Shown piece after piece: positions 1 through 7,312 of a stretch of DNA of 64,000 nucleotides. Location of the stretch: NCBI RefSeq assembly GCF_030403745.1, contig NZ_JAQMWP010000010.1, forward strand, positions 248,001 through 312,000, written 5' to 3'. The position numbers and the translations under genes are program-made. Below the pieces are notes generated by a model, which saw only the letters and a program-made list of their open reading frames with translations, had not been told where the DNA came from and searched no databases. The first letter of the stretch is position 1. Each line of letters begins with the position of its first letter. The DNA is from Streptomyces sp. S.PB5. GTDB taxonomy: Bacteria > Actinomycetota > Actinomycetes > Streptomycetales > Streptomycetaceae.

Positions 1-354
1 CCGGACGTCCGGCCGGTGGTGAGGACCGACGAGACCAAGCCGGAGCTCGGCCGCCATCTGGAGCGCGACCACGGCTTCTGCCCCCATGTGGTGGTCCGCC
101 GCAAGGCCCTGGTCCTGGAGGACGTCTGCGACTACCCGCGGTTCGCCGGCAATCCGGTCGTCGACGAGTTCGGCATCCGCTCCTATCTGGGCGCACCGCT
201 GATCGACCGGACGGGGATGGTCCTGGGCACGGTGTGTGTCGTCGACGTCGAGCCGCGGCCCTGGGGGAGGGCCGGGCTGGACACCATCAAGTCGGCCGCG
301 GCGGAACTCGTCGCCAAGGTGGAGCGGATGGAGGCGGACGGCCTCCCGCTCTGA
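1..354 (+). CDS. GAF-domain protein, 3' part only
   Basis: The gene begins left of the window; about 117 C-terminal residues are visible. They read as the second half of a GAF sensor domain: a VVRRKALVLEDV strand, then the segment FGIRSYLGAPLIDRTGMVLGTVCVVD, whose YLGAPL and G-TVCVVD motifs are typical of GAF domains in actinobacterial signalling proteins, and a closing amphipathic helix (AAAELVAKVERMEA). GAF domains bind small ligands or mediate dimerisation; the ligand cannot be told from this fragment. The protein ends directly after the GAF fold, so it is probably a small stand-alone GAF protein or has its other domains upstream. It converges on the next gene across a short tandem repeat array that includes its own stop codon. 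Confidence 0.8.
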   Translation, partial: PDVRPVVRTDETKPELGRHLERDHGFCPHVVVRRKALVLEDVCDYPRFAGNPVVDEFGIRSYLGAPLIDRTGMVLGTVCVVDVEPRPWGRAGLDTIKSAAAELVAKVERMEADGLPL

Positions 355-417
355 GGCGCTGTTCGCCCGGAGGCCCTGTTCGCCCGGAGGCCCTGTTCGC
401 TCTGAGGCCCTCGCCGC
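350..417. repeat. Four tandem copies of a 17-bp unit between convergent genes
   Basis: Four head-to-tail 17-bp units fill 350-366, 367-383, 384-400 and 401-417. Units two and three are identical (CCGGAGGCCCTGTTCGC); units one and four are diverged (TCTGAGGCGCTGTTCGC and TCTGAGGCCCTCGCCGC). The first copy contains the TGA stop of the GAF gene and the array ends just before the stop of the convergent GPP34 gene at 427. It looks like a small slippage array in the intergenic space, not a known element. Confidence 0.8.
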
Positions 418-426
418 TCCGAAGGC

Positions 427-1035
427 TCAGACCCCGCCCCGCCAGATGTTGTCGAACGCGGAGTTCTCTACCGCCCGTCGCTGGCGGACGCCCTCCAGTT
501 CCATCACCGCGTCCCCGACGGCCGCCAGTACGGCCGTGACCGTGTCGTCGGTCAGGTCCTCAAGGGTCTCCGCCCGCTCGTCCTGCAGCCCGGCGGCGGT
601 GGCCAGCGTGGTGAGGACAGGCTCGGCCGATGCCAGGCGCTCTTCGGCGCGGGTCCGCTCCGGGGAGTCGAGCAGCACCGTGCGCCCGCTGCGCACCGGG
701 ATACGGCGGCCCCGCTCCCGAGTCGCCAGCCCCTCCGACTCCAGGGCCGAGGAGTACGCCGCGGACAGGCCCTCGCCCCGCCGCCACAGCCAGTCCTCGA
801 CCGCCTCGTACGGCTCCTGTCGTACGAACGTGGCGGCCGCCTCGTCCAGCAGAGGGTCCCCGGTCTCCGGCGGCGCCCCGGGCACGATGCGGTCGGAGTC
901 GACGACGAGCGCACCGGCCTCGACGAGGTCCAGCAGCTCGGCACCCGCGAGCGCGAGCGAGACATCGCCCTGCTCGAGCGGGGTGCCGGGCGACGCGGCC
1001 AGCGCCAGTACAGCGAGATCACGTGCGGCGTTCAT
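427..1035 (-). CDS. GPP34 (GOLPH3-like) family protein
   Basis: A 202-residue protein with the pattern of the GPP34 family, bacterial relatives of the eukaryotic phosphoinositide-binding Golgi protein GOLPH3: an N-terminal helix (ARDLAVLALAAS), a hydrophobic segment LALAGAELLDLVEAGALVVDSDRIVP, a DPLLDEA helix, and a C-terminal helix pair with TVTAVLAAVGDAVMELEGV. Streptomyces genomes carry many such genes, often near regulators; their role is unclear and a peripheral membrane function is assumed by homology only. ATG at 1035 is chosen because GGGGAG lies 5-6 bases upstream and the family homology starts there; longer in-frame starts upstream would add low-complexity sequence. It is transcribed away from tdh. 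Confidence 0.8.
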   Translation of the reverse strand: MNAARDLAVLALAASPGTPLEQGDVSLALAGAELLDLVEAGALVVDSDRIVPGAPPETGDPLLDEAAATFVRQEPYEAVEDWLWRRGEGLSAAYSSALESEGLATRERGRRIPVRSGRTVLLDSPERTRAEERLASAEPVLTTLATAAGLQDERAETLEDLTDDTVTAVLAAVGDAVMELEGVRQRRAVENSAFDNIWRGGV

Positions 1036-1268
1036 GTGCGGCTCCCCGTCGGTCCGATGCGTTCCTGCCGATGTCAACGGGCATCCCGGGGCCGGTGTTC
1101 CCGCCGGGCGCGGCAGGCGTGAAGCAGAGCTGCGGCCCGGGTTAAGAAAACCTCGATGGACCTCAGGCGGTGCCGTACGGCAGATTGCTACGCGATCCCA
1201 CCCTCTTCCCGGACGCGGGCCGCCCCGGCATGCCCGCGCACGGGTTCTCACGCACAGGAGCCGTAGCG

Positions 1269-2297
1269 TTGAAGGCGCTGGTCAAGGAGAAGGCGGAGCC
1301 CGGGCTGTGGCTCGCGGACGTTCCGGAGCCCGCCGTCGGTCCCGGCGACGTACTGATCAAGGTGCTGCGCACCGGGATCTGCGGCACCGATCTGCACATC
1401 CGGTCCTGGGACGGCTGGGCGCAGCAGACGATCCGGACGCCGCTGGTGCTCGGGCACGAGTTCGTCGGCGAGGTCGTGGAGACCGGCCGTGACGTCACCG
1501 ACATCGCCGTCGGCGACCGGGTCAGCGGCGAGGGCCACCTCGTCTGCGGCAAGTGCCGCAACTGTCTCGCCGGGCGCCGCCATCTGTGCCGGGCGACCGT
1601 CGGTCTCGGCGTGGGGCGCGACGGGGCCTTCGCCGAGTACGTCGCGCTGCCCGCCGCCAATGTCTGGGTGCACCGCGTCCCCGTCGACCTCGACGTCGCC
1701 GCGATCTTCGACCCGTTCGGCAACGCCGTGCACACCGCGCTGTCGTTCCCGTTGGTCGGCGAGGACGTGCTCATCACCGGCGCCGGGCCGATCGGCCTGA
1801 TGGCGGCCGCGGTCGCCCGCCACGCGGGTGCCCGCAACGTCGTGATCACCGATGTCAGCGAGGAGCGCCTGGAGCTGGCCCGCAAGATCGGTGTCAGCCT
1901 GGCGCTGAATGTGGCGGAGCATCAGATCGCCGACGGGCAGCGGGAGTTGGGGCTGCGGGAGGGCTTCGACATCGGCCTTGAGATGTCCGGCCGCCCCGAG
2001 GCGATGCGCGACATGATCGCCAACATGACGCACGGCGGCCGGATCGCCATGCTCGGCCTGCCGGCCCAGGAGTTCCCGGTGGACTGGGCCCGGATCGTCA
2101 CCTCGATGATCACGATCAAGGGCATCTACGGCCGGGAGATGTTCGAGACCTGGTACGCGATGTCGGTGCTCCTGGAAGGCGGCCTCGACCTCGCCCCCGT
2201 GATCACCGGCCGGTACGGCTACCGCGACTTTGAGGCGGCGTTCGCGGACGCCGCGAGCGGCCGCGGCGGCAAGGTCATCCTCGACTGGACCGCGTAA
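1269..2297 (+). CDS. tdh: L-threonine 3-dehydrogenase
   Basis: Zinc-dependent medium-chain dehydrogenase of 342 residues, which oxidises L-threonine with NAD+ to 2-amino-3-ketobutyrate. Catalytic zinc residues are C38 (GICGTDLH) and H63/E64 (LGHEF); the structural zinc cysteines C93, C96, C99 and C107 are all present; the NAD-binding GAGPIG motif begins near residue 171. Length and residue numbering match E. coli Tdh (341 residues). TTG at 1269 is chosen because the family N-terminus MKALVKEK starts exactly there and AGGAG lies 8 bases upstream; the open frame further upstream has no homology. kbl follows after 28 bp, so the two-step threonine-to-glycine pathway is one operon. Confidence 0.96.
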   Translation: MKALVKEKAEPGLWLADVPEPAVGPGDVLIKVLRTGICGTDLHIRSWDGWAQQTIRTPLVLGHEFVGEVVETGRDVTDIAVGDRVSGEGHLVCGKCRNCLAGRRHLCRATVGLGVGRDGAFAEYVALPAANVWVHRVPVDLDVAAIFDPFGNAVHTALSFPLVGEDVLITGAGPIGLMAAAVARHAGARNVVITDVSEERLELARKIGVSLALNVAEHQIADGQRELGLREGFDIGLEMSGRPEAMRDMIANMTHGGRIAMLGLPAQEFPVDWARIVTSMITIKGIYGREMFETWYAMSVLLEGGLDLAPVITGRYGYRDFEAAFADAASGRGGKVILDWTA

Positions 2298-2325
2298 CTT
2301 CCCCACTGCTTCAGGAGCTTCTGTC

Positions 2326-3519
2326 ATGTTCGACTCCGTGCGCGAGGACCTGCGCGCCACCCTCGACGAGATCCGCGCCGCCGGTCTGCACAAGCCCGAG
2401 CGCGTCATCGGGACCCCGCAGTCCGCGACCGTCGCCGTCACCGCGGGCGGCCGCCCCGGCGAGGTCCTCAACTTCTGTGCCAACAACTACCTCGGCCTCG
2501 CCGACCACCCCGAGGTCGTCGCCGCCGCCCACGAGGCCCTGGACCGCTGGGGCTACGGCATGGCGTCCGTGCGCTTCATCTGCGGCACGCAGGAGGTGCA
2601 CAAGGAGCTGGAGGCGCGGCTGTCGGCGTTCCTCGGCCAGGAGGACACGATCTTGTACTCCTCCTGCTTCGACGCCAACGGCGGTGTCTTCGAGACCCTG
2701 TTGGGCCCGGAGGACGCGGTCATCTCCGACGCCCTGAACCACGCGTCGATCATCGACGGCATCCGGCTGTCCAAGGCCCGCCGCTTCCGCTACGCCAACC
2801 GTGATCTGGCCGACCTGGAACGGCAGTTGAAGGACGCCTCCGACGCGCGCCGCCGACTGATCGTCACCGACGGCGTGTTCTCCATGGACGGTTACGTCGC
2901 CCCGCTCCACGAGATCTGCGACCTCGCCGACCGCTACGACGCGATGGTCATGGTCGACGACTCGCACGCCGTCGGCTTCGTCGGCCCCGGCGGCCGCGGC
3001 ACCCCCGAACTGCACGGCGTCATGGACCGCGTGGACATCATCACCGGCACCCTCGGCAAGGCGCTCGGCGGCGCGTCCGGCGGCTATGTGGCGGCCCGCG
3101 CGGAGATCGTCGCGCTGCTGCGCCAGCGCTCCCGCCCGTACCTGTTCTCCAACACCCTCGCCCCGGTGATCGCCGCCGCGTCCCTGAAGGTGCTCGATCT
3201 GCTGGAGTCGGCGGACGACCTGCGGGTGCGGCTCGCCGAGAACACCGCCCTGTTCCGCCGCCGCATGACCGAGGAAGGCTTCGACATCCTCCCCGGCGAC
3301 CACGCCATCGCGCCGGTGATGATCGGTGACGCGGCGGTCGCGGGCCGTATGGCGGAGCTGCTGCTGGAGCGCGGCGTGTATGTGATCGGCTTCTCGTACC
3401 CGGTCGTGCCCCAGGGCCAGGCCCGTATCCGTGTCCAGCTGTCGGCCGCGCACTCCACCGACGACGTCGACCGCGCCGTGGACGCCTTCGTGTCGGCCCG
3501 GGCCGAGCTGGAGGTCTGA
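2326..3519 (+). CDS. kbl: Glycine C-acetyltransferase (2-amino-3-ketobutyrate CoA ligase)
   Basis: PLP enzyme of the alpha-oxoamine synthase family, 397 residues, which cleaves the unstable Tdh product with CoA to glycine and acetyl-CoA. The PLP-binding lysine is K245 in IITGTLGKALGG; the pyridine-ring aspartate lies in VMVDDSHAVG, and the substrate segment NNYLGLADHP is intact. AGGAG lies 8 bases before the ATG. It is the second gene of the tdh-kbl operon and the family length is as expected. A LysR regulator begins 101 bp downstream on the same strand. Confidence 0.97.
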   Translation: MFDSVREDLRATLDEIRAAGLHKPERVIGTPQSATVAVTAGGRPGEVLNFCANNYLGLADHPEVVAAAHEALDRWGYGMASVRFICGTQEVHKELEARLSAFLGQEDTILYSSCFDANGGVFETLLGPEDAVISDALNHASIIDGIRLSKARRFRYANRDLADLERQLKDASDARRRLIVTDGVFSMDGYVAPLHEICDLADRYDAMVMVDDSHAVGFVGPGGRGTPELHGVMDRVDIITGTLGKALGGASGGYVAARAEIVALLRQRSRPYLFSNTLAPVIAAASLKVLDLLESADDLRVRLAENTALFRRRMTEEGFDILPGDHAIAPVMIGDAAVAGRMAELLLERGVYVIGFSYPVVPQGQARIRVQLSAAHSTDDVDRAVDAFVSARAELEV

Positions 3520-3620
3520 GTGAGATGCCTGAGCGCGAGGCGTGAGCGGGAGGCGAGGTGAGAGGGCGGGGGTGAGAGGCCTGGGCAGGAACACGCGGGG
3601 CATTTGAGACAATCGATCCC

Positions 3621-4523
3621 ATGATCGAAGCGCGGCGGCTCCACATCCTCCGTGCGGTGGCCGACCACCGCACGGTGACCGCGGCTGCCGCCGCGCTGTA
3701 TCTCACGCCCTCCGCGGTCTCCCAGCAGCTGACCGCGCTGGAACAGGAGACGGGACACCGCCTCGTCGAGCGCGGCGCGAAGGGCGTACGGCTGACCGCG
3801 GCCGGCGAGATCCTGCTCAGCCACACCAACGCCGTCCTCGCCCAGCTGGAGCGCGCGGAGGCGGAACTCGCGGCGTACGGCTCCGGCGAGGCCGGCACCG
3901 TCACCGTCGCCTCCTTCGCGACCGGCATCGCCCTGGTCGTCGCCCCGGCCGTGGCCCGCCTCGCCGACACCGCGCCCGGCGTCCACATCCGCGTCCAGGA
4001 CGCCGAGGGCTACGCGAGCCTGCCGATGGTGCTGGACCGGCAGGTCGATGTCGCCGTCGCCGTCGAGTACCGGGGCGCGCCCGCGGCCGACGACCCACGC
4101 CTGACGCACGTACCCCTGTACGCCGAGCCCTTCGACGCCGTCGTACCGATGAACCATCGCCTCGCCGACAGGGAAGAGGTACCGCTGGCCGAACTGGCCA
4201 AGGACCCGTGGATCGGCCCGTACCCAGGCAACCCCTGCCACGACGTGGTGGTCCTGGCCTGCGAGCACGCCGGCTTCGAACCCCGTCTGGAGCACTCCTC
4301 GGACGACTTCCGCGCCGTCGTCGCCCTCGCCTCGGCCGGCGTCGGCGTGGCCCTGGTGCCACGGTCCGCGCTGCGGGGCATGGACCTCGCGGGCGTGGTC
4401 GTACGCCCGGTCGACGGAGCGGCACCCACGCGGAGGGTGTTCGCGGCGGTGCGGCGGGGGGCGGAAGGGCATCCGCTGATCCGGACGGTGCTGGGGGCGT
4501 TGGGGGACGCGGCGGGAGCGTAG
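3621..4523 (+). CDS. LysR-family transcriptional regulator
   Basis: A 300-residue LysR protein. Residues 1-60 form the winged helix-turn-helix (RLHILRAVADHRTVTAAAAALYLTPSAVSQQLTALE), followed by a linker helix and the two-lobed effector-binding domain, with the usual AGVGVALVPRSALRG segment near the end. The ligand is unknown. It stands in the same direction as tdh-kbl but 101 bp away, so it may have its own promoter; regulation of threonine breakdown is possible but only a neighbourhood inference, since most LysR genes are divergent from their target. The ATG at 3621 is where family homology begins. Confidence 0.92.
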   Translation: MIEARRLHILRAVADHRTVTAAAAALYLTPSAVSQQLTALEQETGHRLVERGAKGVRLTAAGEILLSHTNAVLAQLERAEAELAAYGSGEAGTVTVASFATGIALVVAPAVARLADTAPGVHIRVQDAEGYASLPMVLDRQVDVAVAVEYRGAPAADDPRLTHVPLYAEPFDAVVPMNHRLADREEVPLAELAKDPWIGPYPGNPCHDVVVLACEHAGFEPRLEHSSDDFRAVVALASAGVGVALVPRSALRGMDLAGVVVRPVDGAAPTRRVFAAVRRGAEGHPLIRTVLGALGDAAGA

Positions 4524-4585
4524 GCCTGCGTTTCCTGCCTCGACGGCGGGACGCGAGGGGATGGGAGGGTTCTTTAACCCCACCG

Positions 4586-4618
4586 TTTCATATCTGGGAT
4601 ACGGTCCCGGATGTGAAA
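4586..4618. promoter_or_regulatory. 33-bp near-perfect palindrome across the XRE-cupin start codon
   Basis: Symmetric about base 4602: outer arms TTTCATATC (4586-4594) and GATGTGAAA (4610-4618) with one mismatch, inner arms GGGA (4596-4599) and TCCC (4605-4608), loop TACGG. The right arm covers the GTG start at 4613. There is no ribosome binding site between the palindrome and the GTG, which suggests a leaderless or very short-leader mRNA. A dyad of this size over the start of an HTH gene is the usual layout of an autoregulatory operator. Confidence 0.7.
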
Positions 4619-5194
4619 CAAGGCATCGAGATCCCGCCGGATCCCGTGGACGCCCGCCTGGGTACCCGGCTCGCCGAGCTGCGGGCCGAACGCGGTTGGT
4701 CGCTGGGGGAGTTGGCGGAGCGCAGCGGGGTGAGCAGGTCGACGCTGTCGCGGGCGGAGCGGGCGGAGATCAGCCCCACCGCGTCGCTGCTGAACCGGCT
4801 CTGCGGGGTGTACGGGCGGACCATGTCCCAGCTGCTCAGCGAGGTCGAGTCCGAGCCCGCGCTGCTGGTCCGGGCCGCCGAGCAGGCGGTGTGGCAGGAC
4901 CGGGCCTCCGGGTTCGTACGGCGGTCCGTGTCACCGCCGCACAGCGGCCTGCGCGGCGAACTCGTCGAGGGGCGGCTCGCGGCGGGCGCCGACATCGCGT
5001 ACGACCGGCCGCCCGTGCCCGGTCTGGAGCAGCACATCTGGGTGCTGGAAGGAGCCCTGGAGGTGACCGCGCAGGACGTCGAGCACCGTCTCGACGCCGG
5101 TGACTGTCTGCGGCTGCGGGTGTGGGGGCCGACGCGGTTCCGGTGCGCCGGGCCGGAGCCGGTGCGGTATGTGCTGGCGGTGGTGCTGCCGTGA
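4613..5194 (+). CDS. XRE-family regulator with C-terminal cupin domain
   Basis: A 193-residue protein with an N-terminal helix-turn-helix (about residues 12-68: LGTRLAELRAERGWSLGELAERSGVSRSTLSRAER, closing with TLSRAERAEISPTASLLNRL) and a C-terminal single cupin fold (about 110-190: GLRGELVEGRLAAGADIAY to HRLDAGDCLRLRVWGPTRFRC). Such proteins bind DNA through the HTH and sense a small molecule through the cupin. GTG 4613 is the only start that begins at family homology; the nearby ATG at 4611 is out of frame. A 33-bp palindrome overlaps the start. The next gene, an acetyltransferase, overlaps by GTGA, so the pair is translationally coupled and the regulator probably controls it. Confidence 0.9.
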   Translation: MKQGIEIPPDPVDARLGTRLAELRAERGWSLGELAERSGVSRSTLSRAERAEISPTASLLNRLCGVYGRTMSQLLSEVESEPALLVRAAEQAVWQDRASGFVRRSVSPPHSGLRGELVEGRLAAGADIAYDRPPVPGLEQHIWVLEGALEVTAQDVEHRLDAGDCLRLRVWGPTRFRCAGPEPVRYVLAVVLP

Positions 5195-5724
5195 GGGTGG
5201 TACGTCTGTCCGCGAGTGAAGTGCTGGAGCGCCTCGATGAGTTGGCCGAGCTGATGGTGGACACCGTGGACTCGGGCGCCTCGATCGGCTTCCTCGCCCC
5301 CCTGGGGCACACCGAGGCCGCCGCCTGGTGGAAGGGGCGGGCCGCGGCGGTGGCCGCCGGGGCGCTCGCGACCTGGGCGGCCCAGGACGGGGAGCGCGTG
5401 GTCGGGACGGTCGGCCTGGCCTTCCCCGACAAGCCCAACAGCCGTCACCGCGCCGAGCTGGTGAAGCTGATGGTGCACCGGGACGCCCGTGGCCGTGGAC
5501 TGGGCCGCGCTCTGCTGACGACGGCCGAGGAGGCGGCCGCCGCGGCCGATGTCATCCTCCTCCACCTGGACACCGAGACCGACAGCCCGGCCGAGCGCCT
5601 CTACACCTCGGCCGGCTGGACCCGGGCCGGGGTGATCCCGGACTACGCGGCCGACCCGGCCGGGGTCCTGCGACCGACCACGCTGTACTTCAAGCGACTG
5701 GGGGCGACCGCTCCCACCAGGTGA
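5191..5724 (+). CDS. GNAT-family N-acetyltransferase
   Basis: A 177-residue GNAT enzyme using acetyl-CoA. The acetyl-CoA pyrophosphate loop is VHRDARGRGLGRALL (R/Q-x-x-G-x-G/A pattern as RGRGLG), preceded by the beta-4 strand AELVKLMV, and the C-terminal motif B reads HLDTETDSPAERLYTSAGW. The acceptor is unknown. GTG at 5191 overlaps the stop of the XRE-cupin gene (GTGA), which sets the start and shows co-translation. In Streptomyces, XRE-cupin plus GNAT pairs are common and usually uncharacterised; a detoxifying or metabolite-modifying role under the sensor's control is inference. Confidence 0.92.
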   Translation: MRVVRLSASEVLERLDELAELMVDTVDSGASIGFLAPLGHTEAAAWWKGRAAAVAAGALATWAAQDGERVVGTVGLAFPDKPNSRHRAELVKLMVHRDARGRGLGRALLTTAEEAAAAADVILLHLDTETDSPAERLYTSAGWTRAGVIPDYAADPAGVLRPTTLYFKRLGATAPTR

Positions 5725-5754
5725 TTGTCAGTGGGACCGGTTACGGTGCGTCCC

Positions 5755-6114
5755 ATGCCGGATGCAGAAGACGTACGCCGAATCGCCCTGTCCCTGCCGG
5801 ACACCACCGAGAAGATCGCCTGGAGCATGCCCACCTTCCGGGTCGCGGGCAAGATGTTCGCCACGCTCCCCGAGGAGGAGACCTCCCTCGCGGTGCGCTG
5901 TCCCAAGGAGGAGCGGGACGAACTGGTGCTGGCCGAGCCGGAGAAGTTCTGGATCGCCGACCACGAGGCGCAGTTCGCGTGGGTGCGGGCCCGGCTCGCC
6001 GCACTGGAGGACGAGGACGAACTGCGGGACATCCTGGCCGACTCCTGGCGCCAGGCGGCCCCGCCCCGGCTCCTGGAGTCGTACCCCGAGTTGGGGCGGC
6101 CGGCGGTGGGCTGA
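5755..6114 (+). CDS. MmcQ/YjbR family protein
   Basis: A 119-residue single-domain protein of the YjbR family, which has a double-wing DNA-binding-like fold. The recognisable stretch is DVRRIALSLPDTTEKIAWSMPTFRVAGKMFATL, then FWIADHEAQFAWVRARLAAL and DSWRQAAPPRLL. Biochemical role is not established for the family. ATG 5755 is taken because family homology begins at PDAEDVRRIA; an in-frame start 10 codons upstream is possible. It is 30 bp after the acetyltransferase and may be part of the same transcript. A tRNA-Pro follows. Confidence 0.88.
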   Translation: MPDAEDVRRIALSLPDTTEKIAWSMPTFRVAGKMFATLPEEETSLAVRCPKEERDELVLAEPEKFWIADHEAQFAWVRARLAALEDEDELRDILADSWRQAAPPRLLESYPELGRPAVG

Positions 6115-6254
6115 GTCCGTCCGTCATGGCCGGCGCCGAGAGGCATGTCGGGATCGCCGGCCGGCCCGGATAAAGGGGTGCGCGACCACCGACCCGAGTG
6201 CGGTATTGTTTCCATGCACGTTCGGCCGGGGGAAACCCCAGGTCAGACGGACAC

Positions 6255-6328
<74 letters not shown>

Positions 6329-6344
6329 CGGTGTGAAGGGCCTT

Positions 6345-6374
6345 CACAGGCGGATGCCTGTGAGGGTCCTTTTC
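6345..6374 (+). terminator. Rho-independent-like terminator of tRNA-Pro
   Basis: A 7-bp stem CACAGGC/GCCTGTG (6345-6351 and 6356-6362) with a 4-base loop, followed by a C/T-rich run ending TCCTTTTC. A smaller GTGAAG/CTTCAC hairpin precedes it. The second tRNA-Pro has the same layout with a compensatory base-pair change. Confidence 0.75.
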
Positions 6375-6449
6375 GTGTGCTCGAAACCCTTTGCGCAGGG
6401 CGGTCCGTCCGTCCGGCGCACCGGTGTCCTCCGGATGCCCGGGGAAGCC

Positions 6450-7163
6450 TCATGCGCTCCGGGTGAAACGCTCCAGCAGCGCGTCCAGTCCCGATGCCAG
6501 CCCCTCCGGGCCACCCCGCTCCGCGAGGGCGGGAGCGAGCTCGCGCAGCCGGGGAAGCTCCTGCGGAGGCATGTGATGCAGGCCGAGCCGGAACGCGGGT
6601 TCGGGTTCCTCGGGGTTGTCGACCATGGCCTGCAGTTCCACCGACACGTACCCGAGGACCCAGCCGGTGAAGGCGCGGAACGCTGCGGCGGTCCGGTCCG
6701 CGCCGAGCCCCGCCTCCTGCAGCAGACCGACCACCCGTTCGTGGTGCCGCAGGGTCGCGAGCGGCCGCCGGGCCAGCGGGACCGCCAGCATGCGGGTCGA
6801 CAGCAGCGGCACGACCTGGGGATGGGCCAGGCACACGTCGTACGTCGCCGCCGCGATCCGGTCGAGCTCGGCACGCCATCCGGACGCCGGGCCGTGGGCG
6901 GCCAGCAACTCCTCCAGCTCCAGGTACAGCGCCTCGACCAGCCCGTCCAGCAGCGCGTCCTTGCTCGACGCGTACCGGTACAGGGCCATCGCCTCGACTC
7001 CGAGCTCGGCGCCCAGGCGGCGCATGCTCAGCGCGGAGAGGCCGTCGCGGTCCACGAGGTCCAGGGCGCTGGCGAGGACGCGTTCGCGGCTGAGGCGGCC
7101 GTAGCGGCCACGGTCGCCCGCGCGGCGAGCTGGAGCCTCGTCGGCTTCCCTGCCCTTGACCAT
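6450..7163 (-). CDS. TetR-family repressor at the edge of the polysaccharide locus
   Basis: A 237-residue TetR/AcrR protein: basic N-terminal tail, HTH at about residues 30-75 (ALDLVDRDGLSALSMRRLGAELGVEAMALYRYASSKDALLDG), then a TetR-C-type ligand domain (LATLRHHERVVGLLQEAGL to AFTGWVLGYVSVELQAM) close to the group that includes TetR itself. ATG 7163 has an ideal GGAGG 5 bases upstream. The first copy of the locus-specific dyad (7226-7253) lies 63 bp upstream, between this gene and the divergent polysaccharide gene, the standard place for a TetR self-regulatory operator. It is therefore the best candidate to bind all four copies; this is inference. Confidence 0.93.
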   Translation of the reverse strand: MVKGREADEAPARRAGDRGRYGRLSRERVLASALDLVDRDGLSALSMRRLGAELGVEAMALYRYASSKDALLDGLVEALYLELEELLAAHGPASGWRAELDRIAAATYDVCLAHPQVVPLLSTRMLAVPLARRPLATLRHHERVVGLLQEAGLGADRTAAAFRAFTGWVLGYVSVELQAMVDNPEEPEPAFRLGLHHMPPQELPRLRELAPALAERGGPEGLASGLDALLERFTRSA

Positions 7164-7225
7164 GTCGTCCTCCGGATGCTTGTCGGCCCGCGTCGGTGTT
7201 GACTCTATGCATCTTCGAGTGGAAT

Positions 7226-7253
7226 ATGTACGTATACGACGTAAATATACGCC
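7226..7253. promoter_or_regulatory. Locus operator copy A
   Basis: An AT-rich dyad in very GC-rich surroundings. The 23-bp core (7228-7250) is GTACGTATACG, one central base, CGTAAATATAC; 8 of 11 half-site positions are symmetric. It is 27/28 identical to copy C (23144-23171) and 21/26 to copies B and D. It lies between the divergent TetR gene and the aminotransferase/dehydratase fusion gene, 60 bp before the latter's ATG. Confidence 0.75.
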
Positions 7254-7312
7254 ATTCGGACCACGGCTACGTCGCCGTGCCCCCAAGAAGCGCCGGAACC
7301 GGGGAGCACACC

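Noticed and set aside
1036..1268. Promoter for tdh in the divergent spacer
   Set aside because: No convincing -35/-10 pair could be picked; only the ribosome binding site is clear.
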